The translations under genes and the position numbers were made by a program. Below are positions 1-8,408 of a stretch of 64,000 bases of DNA, in pieces (within the stretch, counting starts at the first letter, position 1; the number at the start of each line of letters is the position of its first letter). Source of the stretch: UMGS363 sp051881815 (GTDB lineage Bacteria; Bacillota; Clostridia; Oscillospirales; Ruminococcaceae); contig JBJEQP010000057.1 in the NCBI GenBank assembly GCA_051881815.1, positions 62,001-126,000 of the forward strand. The letters run 5' to 3'. Under the pieces are notes generated by a model. It did not search any database and was not told where the DNA came from. It worked only from the letters and a program-made list of their open reading frames with translations.

Positions 1-1822
1 TACGGTCGGGAAGAACCCCTGCGATAACATTGTCAATGCCGACCTGCGCAGCTATCGCACGGGCGGTCTTTTCGTTGTCGCCCGTCAGCATCACAACGTT
101 CAGTCCCATAGCTTTAAGCTCCGCAACTGCCTTTCTGCTGTCCTCTTTTATTGTGTCAGCCGCAGCAAGTATGCCGATGAGCTTTCCGTCATAAGCAAAA
201 AGTATCGGCGTTTTTCCCTCTTCTGCAAGAGCTTCATAGCTTGCGGTCGTTTCGTCGTCAGGCTTGCCGAACTGCGTTATAATAAACTCCGCTTTTCCTC
301 CGACCGCTTTCTTTCCGTCAAGCACCGCTTCAAGTCCGCTTCCCGAAAGAATATGAAAATCCGACGTTTCGGCAAATTCCGAAGCTCTCTCCTCGCCAAG
401 CCTTACAACAGCCTTTGCAAGCGGATGCTCGCTCTTCTTTTCAAGCGAACAGGCTATACGAAGAAGCTCTTTTTCCGAAGCTCCGTTAAGCGGTATAATG
501 TCGGTTATTTCGGGCTCGCCCTTGGTGATAGTTCCCGTTTTGTCAAGAGCGATGTTCTGTATCTTTCCCGTTTCTTCAAGCGAAGCGGCGGTCTTGAAAA
601 GTATGCCGTTTTTCGCACCGACTCCGCTTCCGACCATGATAGCAACAGGCGTTGCAAGTCCGAGCGCACAAGGACAGCTTATCACAAGCACGGTTATCCC
701 TCTTGCAAGCGCATAGCCTGCAGTCTGCCCAAGCAGAAGCCATACAGCGAACGTGACAAGCGCAATTCCAATTACTGCAGGAACAAATACGCCCGAAACC
801 TTGTCTGCGATCTTTGCAATGGGTGCTTTTGTTGCCGCCGCATCGCTCACCATCTGTATGATCTTTGAAAGAGCGGTTTCCTCTCCGACATTTACCGCTT
901 CGCACTTCAAAAATCCCGATTGATTTATTGTCGCCGCCGAAACCTTGTCGCCAACCTTTTTGTCGGCAGGAATGCTCTCCCCCGTGAGTGCGGATTCGTT
1001 CACAGCACTTTCTCCCTCGGTGACAATTCCGTCGGCAGGGATACTTTCTCCCGGCTTGACAATGAAAATATCACCCTTCATGACCTCCTCGGCAGGGATC
1101 GTTACCTCCTTGCCGTCACGAAGCACAACAGCAGTTTTCGGAGCAAGCGCCATAAGTCCTTTGAGCGCATCGGTGGTTTTACCCTTTGAGCGTGCTTCAA
1201 GCATCTTTCCGACCGTTATCAATGCAAGTATCATCGCCGCCGATTCAAAGTAGAATTCGTGCATGTATTTCATCGGCTCGTCCGAAAATGTCATCGCAAA
1301 AAGCGCATAAACGCTGTAAATATATGCCGCAGACGAGCCGAGCGCAACAAGACTGTCCATGTTCGGCGACCTTTTCCACAGAGCCTTGAAGCCGCTTATG
1401 AAGAAACGCTGATTTATTACCATGACAGCCGTTGTAAGAAGGAGCTGGATAAGCCCGAGCGCGAAATGATTGTGTTCAAGCGCAGACGGAATTTTCCATC
1501 CCCACATCATCGCACCCATCGAAAAATACATCAGCATCGCAAGCAGTATAAGCGATGAAATAAGCCTTGCGATAAGCGTTTTTTCTCCGCTGTCGGACGG
1601 CGCTTTTGTCTTCTGTGCATTTCCGCCTTTGACGGAAATACCGTAGCCTGCATTTTCAACAGCAGCGAAGATATCCGTCTGCGAAGCAGTCCCCTCAACA
1701 GCCATCGAGTTCGTCAGCAGATTCACCGATACGGACGATACTCCGCTGACAGAGCGGACAGCCTTTTCGACCCTCGCACTGCAGGCGGCGCAGGTCATTC
1801 CCGTAATGTTGTACTGTTCCAT
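1..1822 (-). CDS. copA: Copper-exporting P1B-type ATPase CopA (C-terminus beyond window)
   Basis: Pumps Cu(I) out of the cytoplasm at the cost of ATP. About 607 residues are visible. An N-terminal heavy-metal domain carries GMTCAACS at residues 9-16. Transmembrane segments follow, then the actuator motif LTGES, the intramembrane metal motif CPC (in ISCPCALG), the phosphorylation motif DKTGT, the SEHPLAKAV signature and the start of the hinge motif TGDN. The reading frame is open to the window edge, so roughly the last 100-150 residues are missing. The ATG at 1820-1822 is preceded by AAAGGAATGAG. It lies downstream of csoR, separated by a MITE-like element that ends 17 bases before the start codon, so co-transcription from the CsoR-controlled promoter is likely. 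Confidence 0.96.
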   Translation of the reverse strand, partial: MEQYNITGMTCAACSARVEKAVRSVSGVSSVSVNLLTNSMAVEGTASQTDIFAAVENAGYGISVKGGNAQKTKAPSDSGEKTLIARLISSLILLAMLMYFSMGAMMWGWKIPSALEHNHFALGLIQLLLTTAVMVINQRFFISGFKALWKRSPNMDSLVALGSSAAYIYSVYALFAMTFSDEPMKYMHEFYFESAAMILALITVGKMLEARSKGKTTDALKGLMALAPKTAVVLRDGKEVTIPAEEVMKGDIFIVKPGESIPADGIVTEGESAVNESALTGESIPADKKVGDKVSAATINQSGFLKCEAVNVGEETALSKIIQMVSDAAATKAPIAKIADKVSGVFVPAVIGIALVTFAVWLLLGQTAGYALARGITVLVISCPCALGLATPVAIMVGSGVGAKNGILFKTAASLEETGKIQNIALDKTGTITKGEPEITDIIPLNGASEKELLRIACSLEKKSEHPLAKAVVRLGEERASEFAETSDFHILSGSGLEAVLDGKKAVGGKAEFIITQFGKPDDETTASYEALAEEGKTPILFAYDGKLIGILAAADTIKEDSRKAVAELKAMGLNVVMLTGDNEKTARAIAAQVGIDNVIAGVLPDR

Positions 1823-1838
1823 TTTCTCATTCCTTTTA

Positions 1839-1996
1839 TACTAATTTCAAATCGTTCTATAGACAAAACCGACAGATAGAATAATCCAAGTCAAGGATGG
1901 CGACCGCAGTAAGGCTGTATGCCTTTCAAGGGAGCCTGACGCAGAATTGGATTATTATATCCGAGGATTTGTCAATAGGTTGATTTGGAATTAGTA
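1839..1996. repeat. MITE-like element, family A copy 1
   Basis: About 158 bp bounded by TACTAAT and ATTAGTA, with imperfect terminal inverted repeats of roughly 48 bp (left end TACTAATTTCAAATCGTTC, right end complementary). It carries no ORF. It fills almost the whole csoR-copA gap; the csoR stop codon begins at the next base. Five further copies with the same ends and core lie in this window. The TA at both ends suggests a TA target as for IS630/Tc1-type elements, which is an inference. Confidence 0.85.
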
Positions 1997-2314
1997 TCAC
2001 ATCAACCTTTTTATTATTGAGATAAGCTCGCCGACAACCTCATCATTGCCTTCACGGATACCGTTCACAAAACAGCTGCTTATGTGGGATTCAAGCAGCT
2101 CTCGGTTGAAAGCATCGACCGCCGCACCGACTGCCGCCGACTGCGTGAGTATGTCCGTGCAGTAAGCGTTTTCCGCAAGCATTTTTTTGATGCCCTTGAC
2201 CTGTCCCTCTATGCGGTTAAGACGGTTCATGAGCTTTTTGTATTCTTCGGGAGAACGTTCCTTGACTTTGCCGCTTTCCGAGCAATTGCAGCATTTTTCA
2301 TTTTTGTAAGACAT
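1997..2314 (-). CDS. csoR: Copper-sensing transcriptional repressor, CsoR family
   Basis: A small all-helical DUF156 repressor that releases DNA when it binds Cu(I). It is 105 residues, usual for the family. The metal triad is visible as Cys52 (AYCTD), His77 and Cys81 (ESHISSC), the C-H-C pattern of copper-responsive members rather than formaldehyde- or nickel-type relatives. The family core RLNRIEGQVKGIKKML is at residues 31-46. An additional N-terminal Cys cluster (CCNC, residues 8-11) is not required in the family and may bind metal. It is the first gene of a csoR-copA unit, and its promoter contains the operator, so it should repress itself and copA. Confidence 0.93.
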   Translation of the reverse strand: MSYKNEKCCNCSESGKVKERSPEEYKKLMNRLNRIEGQVKGIKKMLAENAYCTDILTQSAAVGAAVDAFNRELLESHISSCFVNGIREGNDEVVGELISIIKRLM

Positions 2315-2349
2315 AAAACTATCATCTCCGTGTTATCCTGTTTTATTCA

Positions 2350-2378
2350 ATTATATACCCCTATGGGGTATTTGTCAA
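2350..2378 (-). promoter_or_regulatory. csoR-copA promoter with CsoR operator in the spacer
   Basis: On the minus strand a perfect TTGACA (2373-2378) is separated by 17 bases from a perfect TATAAT (2350-2355). The spacer is filled by the palindrome ATACCCCTATGGGGTAT (2355-2371), which matches the G/C-tract inverted repeat known for CsoR operators. CsoR bound here would block RNA polymerase directly. Confidence 0.92.
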
Positions 2379-2388
2379 GAGTTTTTAG

Positions 2389-3332
2389 GTGAAACATGAA
2401 TCTTTCGAAGATGCGAAGCCAAGCAGCCGGTCGAGCTGGGCACAGCTCGTCAGGTGTCCGGAGGGCGGAAGCCCTTTGGTCGCTCTCCGCAGAGAGCGAA
2501 ATACCCAAAACTATGGCACAAAATCAGCCGCAATAGCGAAATCACTATCAAATCAAAAAGCGCAATTCACGATAAAAATGTTAAATCAGAACGTGAGAAA
2601 TCACTTTGAAAACCTAAAAATTCGTGAATTGCGCTAATTCTTTTTTCCTAAAACAAACTATCCTTGAAGCGTAAAATTACGAACGGAGTGAGTAATTTTA
2701 CGTTTCAACTCAATATGAACAGCTATTCAATATGACCGTGAAAACACGAATTGTGGTAGGGGCGGATTCCATATCCGCCCGTTTTCACACCAACGGAACA
2801 TATTATAGGTTACGAACAGTAATGCAGTATTATACTCTCCACTCAAAACAGCAGCCGTCTTGTTTTGTGGGGTTCTCTGCAAAGGGAAGTCTGTTCCATA
2901 TATTTTTCGGTTAAAACTGCATTGCCAATCGGCGGATATGGAATCTGCTCCTACGGTTATTTGCTTTTCTGTTAGATTCCGCACAGCTGCTCATATCCTG
3001 TCGGCTTAAAATGCTTATCGCTTCGCTCAAAGCATTTTATACCGAGGAAAGTTTGATTTAGGAAAATAGAATTAGCGCAATTCACGATTTGAGATTTACA
3101 GAGTGATTTCTCACGTTCTGTTTTCCTTTCTTTTCGTGAATTGCGCTTTTTGATTTGATAGATATTTTGCTTTTGATACAGATTATATGCCATAGCTTAG
3201 AGTGTTTCGCTCTACTGCTAAAGGTCAAATTGACCTGCGATTCGGTGGCTCCTCGCCCCCGAACCCCCTCGCCAGCTGTGCCCAGCTGGACCGGCTGCTT
3301 GGCTTCGCAGCTTTGATAGATTCATGTTTCAC
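2389..3332. repeat. Paired modular hairpin repeat, family M (tail-to-tail pair)
   Basis: A 944 bp gene-free block. The outer ends are inverted copies: left GTGAAACATGAATC then GCGAAGCCAAGCAGCCGGTC, right the same read from the other strand. Each arm has modules in the same order from the outside: AGCTGGGCACAGCT hairpin, the GCCCTTTGGTCGC / AGAGCGAAA block, a 75-90 bp palindrome starting AGCGCAATTCACG and ending CGTGAATTGCGCT, a second hairpin (for example GTAAAATTAC...GTAATTTTAC), a TGAACAGCT block, and a GGGCGGATATGGAATCC motif at the centre. Short ORFs inside are by-products of the repeat. Confidence 0.85.
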
Positions 3333-3403
3333 ATATTTCTTACAAAACTGTTGCTTTTGTTTTCGTTATCTGCTAAAATAACGTTATAAAATAAAAAGGA
3401 CGC

Positions 3404-4093
3404 ATGAAAATGAATGAGCTTAAAATAATCGCACATATCGAAAACAGCTTTTCGGAAAAATTCGGTGTTCCCCGTCAGAGCGGTCTTGCCGATACCGTTT
3501 CAAGGATCGTCTTTGAACCCGAGTACCGTTATCCCGACGCTTTCCGCGGAATTGAAGGCTATTCGCATCTATGGCTTTTATGGCTGTTCTCCGAAGCAAA
3601 GCCGAATAATTCGGGCTTTTCCCCGACCGTTCGTCCGCCGAGGCTTGGCGGCAATAAGCGAATGGGAGTTTTTGCGACCCGCTCTCCGTTCCGGCCCAAT
3701 TCGATCGGTCTTTCCTCGGTGGAATTTGAAAGGATAAGCTTTGACGAAAAGGATTCGCCCGTGTTATACGTTCGGGGCGCCGATCTTATGGACAAAACGC
3801 CGATAATTGACGTTAAGCCGTATCTTTCCTATACCGACAGTCACCCCGATGCTCTCAACGGCTTCGCTCTTGACACGAATGAACCTGTTCTGTCGGTGGT
3901 TTTTCCCGATGAGCTTAAAAAGCTTGCAGGAAGTGAAACATCCCGTGAACTGACCGAGATACTTGCGCAGGACCCCCGTCCGCAGTATCAGGATGACCCC
4001 GAAAGGATATATTCGATGGCTTACGGCGGCTTCGATGTTGATTTCTCGGTTGATAAAGCTGTTCTTACGGTAAAAAATATACGAAAGAAATGA
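3404..4093 (+). CDS. trmO: tRNA N6-methyladenosine methyltransferase TrmO (TsaA/YaeB family)
   Basis: Family members add a methyl group from S-adenosylmethionine to N6 of t6A at position 37 in certain tRNAs. At 229 residues it has the single beta-barrel TsaA domain at about residues 7-140, with the diagnostic stretch RSPFRPNSIGLS at about 92-103 and the upstream PRLGG motif. The C-terminal part (DPRPQYQDDPERIYSMAYGG) matches the small second lobe. The start ATG follows AAGGACGC; a second ATG two codons later is possible. It stands alone between a repeat block and glgP. Confidence 0.9.
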   Translation: MKMNELKIIAHIENSFSEKFGVPRQSGLADTVSRIVFEPEYRYPDAFRGIEGYSHLWLLWLFSEAKPNNSGFSPTVRPPRLGGNKRMGVFATRSPFRPNSIGLSSVEFERISFDEKDSPVLYVRGADLMDKTPIIDVKPYLSYTDSHPDALNGFALDTNEPVLSVVFPDELKKLAGSETSRELTEILAQDPRPQYQDDPERIYSMAYGGFDVDFSVDKAVLTVKNIRKK

Positions 4094-4281
4094 CTTTTTC
4101 TTTACAAAAATATTACTCTTAACAACATATTGCCCTTGAATTTGTTGTGATGCACAAAAATGGGCTTTCGACATTGACTTTTTTAAAGCATTATGGTAAA
4201 ATAAAGTGTAATTTTGTGGGACATTTCCCATTTTCAAAATAAATCAAGTATAAATCAAACTGAAATGAGGTTATTTGTATA

Positions 4282-6636
4282 ATGGATAAGGCACAATTCC
4301 TTTCAAAGATCAATGAAAATCTTATGACGGACGGCAGAACCGACATTAAGAATGCTTCCGTCAAGCAGCTTCACAACGCTGTTTCAAGAGCTGTTATGAG
4401 CGATATCATTCCGCTCTGGAACGAAACCGAAAACCGTCACGCAAGCGGCAGAAGAGCATACTATCTCTCCGCCGAATTCCTTATGGGACGTGCGGTTTAC
4501 AACAACCTTTACTGCGCAGGACTTCTCAATGAAGCAAAGGAGATCTTCGCTGAAAACGGCGTTGATTTCAGCTGCCTTGAAGAGGTTGAGGACGCAGCTC
4601 TCGGCAACGGCGGTCTTGGCAGACTTGCTGCCTGCTTCCTTGATTCCGCTGCAGCCTGCGATATTCCGCTAAACGGCTACGGCATCCGCTACCGCTACGG
4701 TCTTTTCAAGCAGGGCATCGGAAACGGCTTCCAGCAGGAAACCGCAGATGACTGGCTCGCTTACGGTGACGCATGGAGCGTTCGCTGCGAAGCTGACGCT
4801 GTAAGAGTTGACTTCGGCGATCAGTCGGTAATGGCTGTTCCTTACGATGTTCCGATCATCGGCTACGGCAGAAAGGCTGTAAACACACTCCGACTCTGGC
4901 AGGCTGAACCCGTCAAGGGCTTCGACTTCGGCGCATTCGACAGACAGGACTACGAAAAGGCATCCGAAAGCACCGTTCTTGCGGAAGCTATCTCGAACGT
5001 TCTTTATCCGAACGACAACTACGAAAAGGGTCTGCGCCTGCGTCTGAAGCAGCAGTATTTCTTCGTTTCCGCTTCGATTCAGGACGTTATCGGAAAGTAC
5101 AAGAAAACACACGGCAGCGACTTCTCCGAGTTTGCAAAGTGCTTTGCTCTCCAGCTCAACGATACTCACCCGACAGTAGCTATCCCCGAGCTTATCAGAA
5201 TTTTCATGTTCAAAGAGGGCATGAGCTTCAACGAAGCTTTCGACATCGCACAGAAGACCTGCAACTACACCAACCACACCGTTATGGCAGAAGCTCTCGA
5301 GAAATGGAACGCCGACCTCTTCAAGAGCGTTCTTCCCACCGTTTACGAGATCGTTCTGCTAATCAACGAGCATCTTAAAAAGTACCTTGCTTCGATCGGT
5401 CAGACCGAAAACCAGATCAACCAAAAGGTCATCTATGACGGCGAACGCATCCACATGGCAAGAATGGCTATCTTCGCTTCTTCACATACGAACGGCGTTG
5501 CACAGCTTCACACCGATATCCTTAAAAATGACGTTCTCAAGGACTGGTACGATATCTTCCCCGAAAGATTCCAGAACAAGACAAACGGCATCACGCCGAG
5601 AAGATGGCTCGGACTTTGCAACGAGGAGCTTTCTTCCCTTATCACCGAAAAGATCGGCGACGGCTGGATAACAGACCTCTCCGAGCTTAAAAAGCTTGAA
5701 AAATTTGTCGATGACAGAGATACTATAAACCGCTTCATGGAGATCAAGCGCACAAAGAAGCAGCAGCTTTGCGACTATATTGCAAAGCACGAGGGCGTTC
5801 TTTTAAGCCCCGACTTCGTGTTCGATATCCAGGTAAAGCGTCTGCACGAATATAAGCGTCAGCTCCTTAATGCGTTCTCTATCATGGATCTCTACTTCCA
5901 GATCAAGGAGAATAAGCTCCCCGACCTCCAGCCGACAGCATTCATCTTCGGCGCAAAGGCTGCTCCTGCTTACCGCAGAGCAAAGGGTATCATCAAGTAT
6001 ATCAACGAGGTCGCAAACCTTGTAAACAACGACCCCGATACAAGAGATAAGCTCAAGGTCATCTTCGTTCAGAACTACAATGTTTCCTACGCAGAAAAGC
6101 TTATCCCTGCAGCAGATATCTCCGAGCAGATCTCCACAGCAGGTCTTGAAGCGTCGGGCACAGGCAATATGAAGTTCATGCTCAACGGCGCAGTTACCCT
6201 CGGCACATACGACGGCGCAAACGTTGAGATCGTCGAAGAAGCGGGCTGGGAGAACGAGTATATCTTCGGCGCTCGTGTTGAAGAGATCGAAAAGATCAAG
6301 CCTACATACAGACCGAAGGAAAAGATCTACTACAAGAACGAGAGAGTCAAGAGAGTTATCAACACACTTGTCGACGGAACATTCAATGACGGCGATACAG
6401 GAATGTTCGGCGAGCTTTACAATGCTCTTATCAACGGCACAAGCTGGCACAAGCCGGATAACTACTTCCTCCTCACGGACCTTGAAGGCTATGTAGATAC
6501 AAAGCTCCGTGCATTGTATGACTACAAGAACAGAGAAGTATTTGCAAAGAAGTGCTGGATGAACATTGCAAACAGCGGCAAGTTCTCCTCCGACAGAACT
6601 GTTACACAGTACGCAGAGGAGCTTTGGATGCTTTAA
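4282..6636 (+). CDS. glgP: Glycogen/starch/alpha-glucan phosphorylase
   Basis: Phosphorolyses alpha-1,4 glucans to glucose-1-phosphate in glycogen or maltodextrin turnover. It is 784 residues, typical of the GT35 family. The N-terminal family signature YYLSAEFLMGRA is near residues 61-72, and QLNDTHPTVAIPELIR is mid-protein. The pyridoxal-phosphate lysine is Lys631 in GTGNMKF, followed by NGAVTLGTYDGANVEI. The upstream GAGG lies about 11 bases from the ATG. It appears monocistronic: a terminator hairpin lies about 120 bases downstream and the next gene is on the opposite strand. Confidence 0.96.
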   Translation: MDKAQFLSKINENLMTDGRTDIKNASVKQLHNAVSRAVMSDIIPLWNETENRHASGRRAYYLSAEFLMGRAVYNNLYCAGLLNEAKEIFAENGVDFSCLEEVEDAALGNGGLGRLAACFLDSAAACDIPLNGYGIRYRYGLFKQGIGNGFQQETADDWLAYGDAWSVRCEADAVRVDFGDQSVMAVPYDVPIIGYGRKAVNTLRLWQAEPVKGFDFGAFDRQDYEKASESTVLAEAISNVLYPNDNYEKGLRLRLKQQYFFVSASIQDVIGKYKKTHGSDFSEFAKCFALQLNDTHPTVAIPELIRIFMFKEGMSFNEAFDIAQKTCNYTNHTVMAEALEKWNADLFKSVLPTVYEIVLLINEHLKKYLASIGQTENQINQKVIYDGERIHMARMAIFASSHTNGVAQLHTDILKNDVLKDWYDIFPERFQNKTNGITPRRWLGLCNEELSSLITEKIGDGWITDLSELKKLEKFVDDRDTINRFMEIKRTKKQQLCDYIAKHEGVLLSPDFVFDIQVKRLHEYKRQLLNAFSIMDLYFQIKENKLPDLQPTAFIFGAKAAPAYRRAKGIIKYINEVANLVNNDPDTRDKLKVIFVQNYNVSYAEKLIPAADISEQISTAGLEASGTGNMKFMLNGAVTLGTYDGANVEIVEEAGWENEYIFGARVEEIEKIKPTYRPKEKIYYKNERVKRVINTLVDGTFNDGDTGMFGELYNALINGTSWHKPDNYFLLTDLEGYVDTKLRALYDYKNREVFAKKCWMNIANSGKFSSDRTVTQYAEELWML

Positions 6637-6757
6637 ATCAATGCGTAATTCGTAATGCACTGCGAAGCTGGGCATCGTAATTGCGTAATTAGCTTCGCAT
6701 ATCTGTTAGGAATACGCTGAATATTGATGCGGCAAAACGCATTGAAATAATAATACA

Positions 6758-6798
6758 AAAGGTGCTATCACGAAATCCAAAACCGTGATAGCACCTTT
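6758..6798. terminator. Bidirectional terminator between glgP and hflX
   Basis: A perfect 15 bp stem, AAAGGTGCTATCACG (6758-6772) with its complement at 6784-6798, and an 11-base loop. Runs of A and T flank both sides, so it can serve the convergent glgP and hflX transcripts. Inverted copies of an ATGCGTAATTCGTAAT-like sequence flank this region, near 6644 and 6844. Confidence 0.85.
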
Positions 6799-6857
6799 GT
6801 TTATCTTGCAATGTTTATCGTAAATGAACAGCGCAGCAAACAATTACGAATTACGCA

Positions 6858-8111
6858 TTACGCATTGATCCTGAAGGGTTCCGCAAGATAGTACACCTTT
6901 TTGTCAACGAGCGCGTCAATAAGCGTTCCCTCGGCGGTGTATTCCTCCGAAAAAATCTTTCCCTCGATGCGTATCGTGTTGAGCAGAGAAGCCTTGTCGT
7001 AAGGTATCACAAAATTTCCTCTTACCGCAGTTTCGGGGAGATTTCTTGCAATACATTCAAGCAGCGCATCCAAGCCCCTGCCGAGTTTTGCCGAGATAAG
7101 CACGGTGCTGTCATCACAGGCGATGTTTGAGCTGTCGGGCAGCTTGTCCGCCTTGTTGAGGACATTCACACGGGGGATACCGTCGCATCCAAGCTCCGAA
7201 AGCAGCTTTGATGTTACCTCCGACTGTTCGTAGCCGTCGCTTGCGCTTATGTCGATGAGATTGATTATGATATCGGCGTTTGCAGCCTCTTCAAGCGTGC
7301 TTTTGAACGCTTCGACAAGGTTGTGCGGAAGTCTGCGGACAAGTCCGACCGTGTCAACGAGCATCAGCGTTCTTCCATCGGGAAGCTCAAGCGCACGGGA
7401 GGTAATGTCAAGAGTTGCGAACAGCTTGTCCTCGGCTAAAACGCCTGCTTTCGTCAGCGCATTCATAAGGGTCGATTTTCCGACATTCGTGTAGCCGACT
7501 ATCGCACCGACAAGAACATTGTCTTTTTTTCTGCGGGCACGGTGCTGCTCACGTCGGCGTTCAAGCTCTTTAAGTTCCGCCGAAAGCAGCTCTATCCTGC
7601 GGCGGATGTGACGTTTGTCGGTTTCAAGCTTCGATTCACCCGGACCTCTTGTGCCGATGCCGCCGCCGAGCCTTGACATCTCGATACCCTTTCCTGCAAG
7701 GTGCGCAAGTCGGTATTTCTGCTGCGCAAGCTCGACCTGTATTCTGCCCTCTGCGGTGAGCGCTCTCTGCGCAAAAATATCAAGGATAAGCGTTGTTCGG
7801 TCGATCACTCTTATATCAAGTATCTTTTCGATGCTTTTCGTCTGATTTGCGGTAAGCTCGTGGTCAAAAATAACAATGTCGATATCAAGGCTCTTGATCT
7901 CTTCGGCAAGCTCTTCAAGTCTTCCCGAACCGATGCAGGTCGAAGAATCATAGCTCGGGCGCTTCTGCGTAACGGTCGCAGCGACCTCAACTCCTGCAGT
8001 TTCGGACAGCTCTTCAAGCTCCTTCATCGAAAGCTCGGCGTCAAATTCGCCCGTGTCGGCGCTGACAAGCACAGCTCTCGGCTTCTTTTCAATATATTCT
8101 GTAAGTTCCAT
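6858..8111 (-). CDS. hflX: Ribosome-associated GTPase HflX
   Basis: Splits stalled or heat-damaged 70S ribosomes; relatives (HflXr) confer macrolide/lincosamide tolerance in Listeria. It is 417 residues from the ATG at 8109-8111. That ATG follows AAAGGAGCAGCT, and starting here drops a 28-residue upstream extension that lacks a ribosome site. The N-terminal HflX domain includes SYDSSTCIGSGRLEEL and the RVIDRTTLILDIFAQRA block. The linker GGGIGTRGPGESKLETD follows, then the G domain with GYTNVGKST (G1), DTVGLVRRLP (G3) and NKADK (G4). Its long leader contains a short ORF and mutually exclusive hairpins that look like an attenuator. Confidence 0.95.
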   Translation of the reverse strand: MELTEYIEKKPRAVLVSADTGEFDAELSMKELEELSETAGVEVAATVTQKRPSYDSSTCIGSGRLEELAEEIKSLDIDIVIFDHELTANQTKSIEKILDIRVIDRTTLILDIFAQRALTAEGRIQVELAQQKYRLAHLAGKGIEMSRLGGGIGTRGPGESKLETDKRHIRRRIELLSAELKELERRREQHRARRKKDNVLVGAIVGYTNVGKSTLMNALTKAGVLAEDKLFATLDITSRALELPDGRTLMLVDTVGLVRRLPHNLVEAFKSTLEEAANADIIINLIDISASDGYEQSEVTSKLLSELGCDGIPRVNVLNKADKLPDSSNIACDDSTVLISAKLGRGLDALLECIARNLPETAVRGNFVIPYDKASLLNTIRIEGKIFSEEYTAEGTLIDALVDKKVYYLAEPFRINA

Positions 8112-8177
8112 AGCTGCTCCTTTCTGTATATTCACAAAGAAATATACTTTAGGTTGAATGATTTTCGTCTTTTCGGC

Positions 8178-8202
8178 AAAAAAATATCCTCCCAAAAGGA
8201 GG
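8178..8202 (-). terminator. Attenuator terminator in the hflX leader
   Basis: On the minus strand CCTCCT and GGGAGG pair around a short T loop (plus-strand arms 8188-8193 and 8197-8202), followed by ATATTTTTTT (8178-8184). A competing 7 bp pairing joins CGAACCT here (plus-strand 8200-8206) to AGGTTCG inside the leader ORF (8247-8253). It consumes part of the terminator's 5' arm, so the two structures exclude each other. Confidence 0.65.
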
Positions 8203-8227
8203 TTCGGCGCTATATACGAAAACGCAG

Positions 8228-8290
8228 TTATTTTTCTGCTGACAGACGAACCTTCTCAAAAATTTTTCCGAATTCTGCAAAATTTCTCAT
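8228..8290 (-). CDS. Putative 20-residue leader peptide upstream of hflX
   Basis: A short ORF inside the hflX 5' leader, too small for routine gene calling. It starts at the ATG in 8288-8290, preceded by AGGGGGCGAACATCAA, and encodes MRNFAEFGKIFEKVRLSAEK followed by TAA. The codons around residues 12-15 contain the AGGTTCG that forms the alternative hairpin with the terminator arm. A ribosome stalled in or before these codons would change leader folding and could allow read-through into hflX. This resembles the uORF attenuators known for ribosome-protection genes in Firmicutes. Translation is inferred from the ribosome site and position only. Confidence 0.55.
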   Translation of the reverse strand: MRNFAEFGKIFEKVRLSAEK

Positions 8291-8345
8291 TTGATGTTCG
8301 CCCCCTATCAGTTAATAAATGTATTCTTTATCAAAGAACAGGACT

Positions 8346-8374
8346 ATTATACAGCAAACTCCCCAATTTGTCAA
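8346..8374 (-). promoter_or_regulatory. hflX promoter
   Basis: Perfect TTGACA (8369-8374), 17-base spacer, perfect TATAAT (8346-8351) on the minus strand. The predicted transcript begins near 8339, leaving a leader of about 225 bases before the hflX ATG, which holds the small ORF and the attenuator hairpins. Confidence 0.88.
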
Positions 8375-8408
8375 CATTTAATTGTGAAATATTTTTCCTG
8401 AAAGCCTA

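Noticed and set aside
1403..1425. GAAACGCTGATTTATTA inside copA resembling the end of family D repeats
   Set aside because: It lies in conserved coding sequence and has no matching second arm; probably chance.
498..1558. Several plus-strand ORFs of 70-170 codons
   Set aside because: They lie opposite the copA coding frame, have no ribosome sites and no recognisable family; the minus-strand frame is continuous with all P-type ATPase motifs.
2389..3193. ORFs of 60-85 codons, several containing the peptide VGADSISA
   Set aside because: The peptide is the translation of the GGCGGATTCCATATCC repeat core on either strand; no ribosome sites and the same peptide recurs wherever the repeat occurs.
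4669..5277. 202-codon minus-strand ORF, and a 290-codon one at 5803-6675
   Set aside because: Both are shadows of glgP, whose complete phosphorylase motifs are on the plus strand.
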